DNA of 31,521 nucleotides, taken from contig CALSCR010002851.1 of NCBI GenBank assembly GCA_943704495.1, positions 1 to 31,521 of the forward strand. The letters are read 5' to 3'. Positions 27,558 to 31,521 of the stretch are shown piece after piece (within the stretch, counting starts at the first letter, position 1; the number at the start of each line of letters is the position of its first letter). Source of the stretch: Pigoraptor chileana. Taxonomy: Eukaryota > Opisthokonta > Filasterea. A program made the translations under genes and the position numbers. Under the pieces are notes generated by a model. It was given only the letters and a program-made list of their open reading frames with translations. It searched no databases and was not told the origin of the DNA.

Positions 27558-30500
27558 TTAATGTTTGGCAGGGGTCACGTGCTGCAATCCGTATTGGGCG
27601 AGATCGCCTGCAGACACCTCCGCTGGCGCATTGACGTTGAGGTCAGCCCCGGAGCGAGACTTTGGAAAGGCAATCACATCGCGTATGCTGGGAAGGCCGC
27701 ACAGTACGGCCATCATTCGGTCGAAACCTGTGGTGCGCAGCAAAAGACAGATTTAATCACTCTGAAGTGGTGGTGGGCGAAGTTCAACAGCGAAAAACAC
27801 GTAATCCCCTCACCAAGTGCTAAGCCACCGTGGGGTGGAGCCCCCATGCTGAGCGCATCGAGCAAATGCCGAAATGTGTCGGGGTCGACCTGCAGTAACA
27901 GTGGCGCACATATCAACATCGCCACCCTCTTTTCATGCTAATTAATAAAGGCCATTGTGGTCTGACCTTCAGCAGTTCTTGAAACACCCGCTTCTGTGTC
28001 TCTCCGTGGTGGATTCTGATCGAGCCGCCCCCAAGTTCCCACCCGTTGACCACAAGATCATAATGTTGGCCGCGAACCTGCGAAAGAAAAAATGTGGTGT
28101 ATTGATTGACTAAATCATTTCTCAATGGTGCAACTTATCGGCTGCAAGATGCGAGCGATGCATTGCCCACCGCCAAGGGATCCGTGAACAATTTCGAGGC
28201 GTCCTCGTCGTGTGGGGCAGTAAATGGATGGTGAACAGCCTGCAATCCAATCCCGTTTTCGGCGGGCTCGAAGAGAGGAAAATCTTCGACCCACAAGAAG
28301 GCGTGGAGATTCGGATCCCGTAATCGAAGTCCTGTTTCAAGCGAACACCCATCATTTTGTTTTTTTTTCATAACTTAAAAAAAAGCAACGCCATCGGGCA
28401 AACAAGTTCCACACGTAATACCATACAAACACAAACGAGTACCAGACGCCAATGCGCACCTTTTGACTCGCACCAGTCGGCCGAGAGCAGTCTCGCCTTG
28501 CCCAACGTGGGGCTCTGCAAGCACGGGCCGATTGTTGATGAGAGCGGTATGCGGGGCACAGCTGCAAGGTGACGATTGGCTCGTTGTTGAACTTACTTAC
28601 CGTTACATTGTCATCGCCGTGGCAAAGCACAATCACGCCCCCCTCCATTGCGCACGTGGCGTCCTCCACCGCTCGCTTGTCTTCAGAGGCCAAACGCTTG
28701 TCGAGGCGTGACCGCCATGACCCTCTCGACGTCACATGCGCAACCGTCACCGGCTGCCCAACCACCACAAACCATGAGGTTCAAAGATGACAAATGCAAG
28801 CAAATGAGTGGAGCAGTCTCGGACAAGGGCATGCCGCACCACGATATCAGTGCCACGAATCCGCAGCCCAAAACACTGTCCACTTACGGCACGCATGGCG
28901 AGGTCGGAGGACAGCAGCTGCTCAAGCGACTCGATGTCGCCACGAGAGTAGCCTGACGGGCGAGGCGGCAGGGCGAATCCCCGGACGCGATCATGGCCCG
29001 CAGGGGGCGTGCCAAAGACCCCGGCTAACACAGCGCTGGCCATCGGAGCGGTCACATCGGCAATCTAAAAATAGGGCAAAAGGACATGCGATTAAATGTG
29101 AACAGACGCTCTGCGAAAATCATTGCATAACGAAACCCAAAGTTAACTCACCTTCATTTCAAACCGAACATCCGGCTTATCCACTCCATACTGCAAGTTA
29201 CAAAGTGTTCTGGCGTTAGAAAAATGACCAAAACATGTCAACACCAAAAACGAAATGAGAAGTTGGGTCTGCGAATCACTACATCCAACAACTAACCATT
29301 TCCATTGCTTCGGCGTAACGGAGGCGCGGGAAGGGTGGCATTTGGTCAAGCGGCTTGCCGGCAGCGCCCCAGGCGGCAACAACAACGTCCTCCGTCACCG
29401 CTTGGACATCGCGCATTCCGACAAATGAGAGTTCGATATCAATCTGCGAGACAGGCGCCGTCCCCACACGAGCCGCCTCATGAGTCCCACAGCGGTCATG
29501 TCCCTCCGCATACACACAACTACACATGGGTTACACTTGCCTGCGTGAATTCCGGCTGACGATCGGCACGTAGATCTTCATCGCGATAGCACCGGGCAAA
29601 CTGAAAATATCTGTCAACTCCGCCGACCATGAGCATTTGTTTGTACTGCAAATATGATGAAGGAATCCAGGCGAAAAGTCGGATCACGGGGCTTACTTGG
29701 CACAATGAAAATATAACGAACAGCTTAAATACTACCTGCTGGGGACTTTGCGGCAGCGCAAAGAATTTGCCTGGTGACCTTGTCGGGACAAGAAATTCCC
29801 TTGCACCTTCGGGTGTGCGCTTGAAGAGAGTCGGCGTTTCTACCTCGATGAAGCCTGCGAAGTGCTGTGGAGTGAGTGTCGTGCGCCACAAATCACCTTC
29901 GCGTTATGGCACATGCAACCCACCATGGCGATCCAAGCACTTCCGCACGGCAGACCCTACGGCCGAGCGCATGCGGATGTTCCCCTGCATCGCCGGTCGC
30001 CGCAGGTCAATGTATCGATAGCGCAGCCGCAGTTCTTCCCGCAGCGACTGTGCGCGAGAGAGAAAGGCCGATTAGGGCAGTCGAAGATGCTTGTTTGCCA
30101 CATGAGTGTGCGCATGCAAACCGCAATACAAACCCACATTGTCGGCCTTATCAGCGGTGGAAAACGGCAAATCAAAACACCGGTTCAGGACATCGACAGA
30201 TTCCACCACGACTTCAATACTGCCCGTGGGCATGTCCTGTAGACGAGGTGAATCGATGTTAAAACAAGCGAGTGACAAGTGAGGCAAATTACATGTCGGC
30301 ACATATTGAATCAACAAACCTTGTTGGCCATGTTCAAGGGCCGTTGTCGCACAGTTCCCGTCACGCGCACGACCGAGTCGTGCGTCAATGATGACAATGT
30401 TGTCAGCATAACGCGCTGTCTCTCCGACACGTTGTGGGCATTCTGTTATAGTCGGCATTAAGTGGGGAAATGAGTCGGTGATGCGCCCTGTCAAGTATGT

Positions 30501-31115
30501 CCAATGGTCAATATGGATTGCTTACCTCATCAACAACAACAGTTAGCTGCGTTGATCCAAACGCGTCTCGGAGGGGTACAAAGAGAAGCGTAGACGACAC
30601 TCTCCTGAAAGGGCATGCAGTTTGTTTTAAGCAACAGGCCAGTACGTAGCAGAGTAAGACCCACAGCTGCATACCAAGCACAACCCACGCACAAACACAA
30701 CCAATTAAGCATGCGCAAAATAAAGCTCTGATTCGCACCGGGACTGCTGCAGCCAGCCGCAGAGAACGACAGCCTCGCCAACGTTTTCGATCCGAAGAGC
30801 ACCGCAAGTATGTGTTCGTGCCAGACTGCCCACTGCGAGCAAGCGTCAAGGGCGGGGATTCCAGGTCAGCTGCGATAGTCACACATACGCCTCACTCCCC
30901 CGCAAGTGCGAGTGCGTGTGCCCACCTGCACGTGCCGCCACGAAGGGACGCGCCGTTGGAAGCGCCGCCGTTGTCGTCCGATGGCACATGGTCGCGCCCA
31001 TGCGGTATGGAATAGGAACAGGCACGAGCAACGCCGCAGCGATGGGGCGAAGATTCGCCCTCAGCTGGCCCCGCAGTGGCCGCAATGAGGCCAAGCGCAA
31101 CACCGACACACGCAT
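27558..31115 (-). CDS. DARS2: Aspartyl-tRNA synthetase, bacterial/mitochondrial type
   Basis: Seventeen exons (minus, 5' to 3'): 31115-30926, 30832-30739, 30604-30526, 30442-30320, 30236-30138, 30047-29924, 29854-29736, 29645-29541, 29443-29297, 29190-29152, 29064-28888, 28753-28601, 28514-28460, 28331-28171, 28077-27967, 27889-27814, 27727-27558; 673 aa. Residues 1-63 are rich in Arg/Ala/Leu with no acidic residue, as expected of a mitochondrial presequence. The anticodon-binding OB fold follows ([20 protein letters not shown]). Class II core: [30 protein letters not shown] and the motif 2 region [18 protein letters not shown]. Further core blocks are [36 protein letters not shown] and motif 3 GGLALGFDRMM. 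It charges tRNA-Asp in mitochondria. Intron 8 is GC-AG (CAG|GCAAGT at 29540), splitting the conserved FTQ-IDIE. Exon 12 starts at the least certain acceptor. Confidence 0.95.
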
Positions 31116-31521
31116 GTCTGCACAGTTTGCGCCTCACGAAGCAATTGTGGGCAATCTTTTTCTAGATCGGCCAATAGCCCAGGAACACCAGTTTTGGGCA
31201 TGACGTCATGTTGTAAGTCCAGTGTGATGCATGGGCAGAAGTCTGGTAGTCACTCACACCGCAGACTAGTGCTGTCAGGCAGCACTGAGTTGAGCTGTGC
31301 CCGACTGTAACAATAAGAGTCGCAGAAGTATTAAAAAAATGATATTGCGCAGGACCCTAATTCGGAAGACAACTCGTGGCTCTGTGTTGCAACAGTGTCG
31401 CGTGTACATGTACAAGGGACGGCCATTAGCGAGGTCTGAACACGTAAACTCTTCATCGGAAGGCTTGCAGGTCAATCCTACGTCCTGCTTGCACTCCAGC
31501 CCTCCGCACCCCCCCCCCTCC
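31116..31521. other. Upstream flank of the AspRS gene, window end
   Basis: These 406 bp hold the presumed AspRS promoter and 5' UTR. No gene is recognised. The window ends in a run of C (31510-31519). Confidence 0.5.

Overview
The window is nuclear DNA of a unicellular, flagellated eukaryote. It is roughly half G+C and very intron-rich. I could build 11 complete protein-coding genes with about 71 introns, most of them 50-200 bp. All introns are GT-AG except two GC-AG. Microsatellites (GT/CA, GGTGTT, a 20-bp minisatellite) sit mainly in introns and flanks. The standard genetic code fits throughout. A radial-spoke protein (RSPH9), a CatSper-type channel and a kinesin-3 show a motile 9+2 flagellum. 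Near-consensus RFX X-boxes between two flagellar genes hint at a holozoan such as a choanoflagellate, but I cannot place the organism securely. I saw no rRNA, tRNA, transposon or CRISPR array.

Layout: 1-1540 repeat-rich upstream DNA; 1541-4430 (+) aquaporin with an unusual N-terminal domain; 4812-6712 (-) YIPF1/2 Golgi protein; 7118-8285 (+) exosome subunit RRP46; 9111-10996 (+) reticulon-homology ER protein resembling FAM134/ARL6IP1; 11474-13322 (+) ribose-phosphate pyrophosphokinase of the plant PRS3/4 type; 13865-16743 (+) splicing factor RBM25; 17111-18478 (-) GPR137/TOM1-like seven-helix protein, intronless; 18865-23283 (-) kinesin-3 with an FHA domain; 23822-25072 (+) RSPH9; 25256-27252 (-) CatSper-like channel; 27558-31115 (-) mitochondrial aspartyl-tRNA synthetase.

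Exon models were built by matching splice phases to conserved family motifs. Every model closes to a multiple of three and gives a protein close to family length. First exons and a few alternative splice sites remain uncertain and are flagged in the entries.

Functionally the left half is housekeeping: water transport, Golgi and ER membrane shaping, RNA decay, nucleotide synthesis and splicing. The block 18.9-27.3 kb is flagellar: kinesin-3 and RSPH9 are divergent from a 538-bp promoter carrying two X-box-like sites, and the CatSper-like gene converges on RSPH9 with only 183 bp between stop codons. TCACGTGA palindromes occur upstream of three other transcription units (aquaporin, YIPF/RRP46, GPR137-like).
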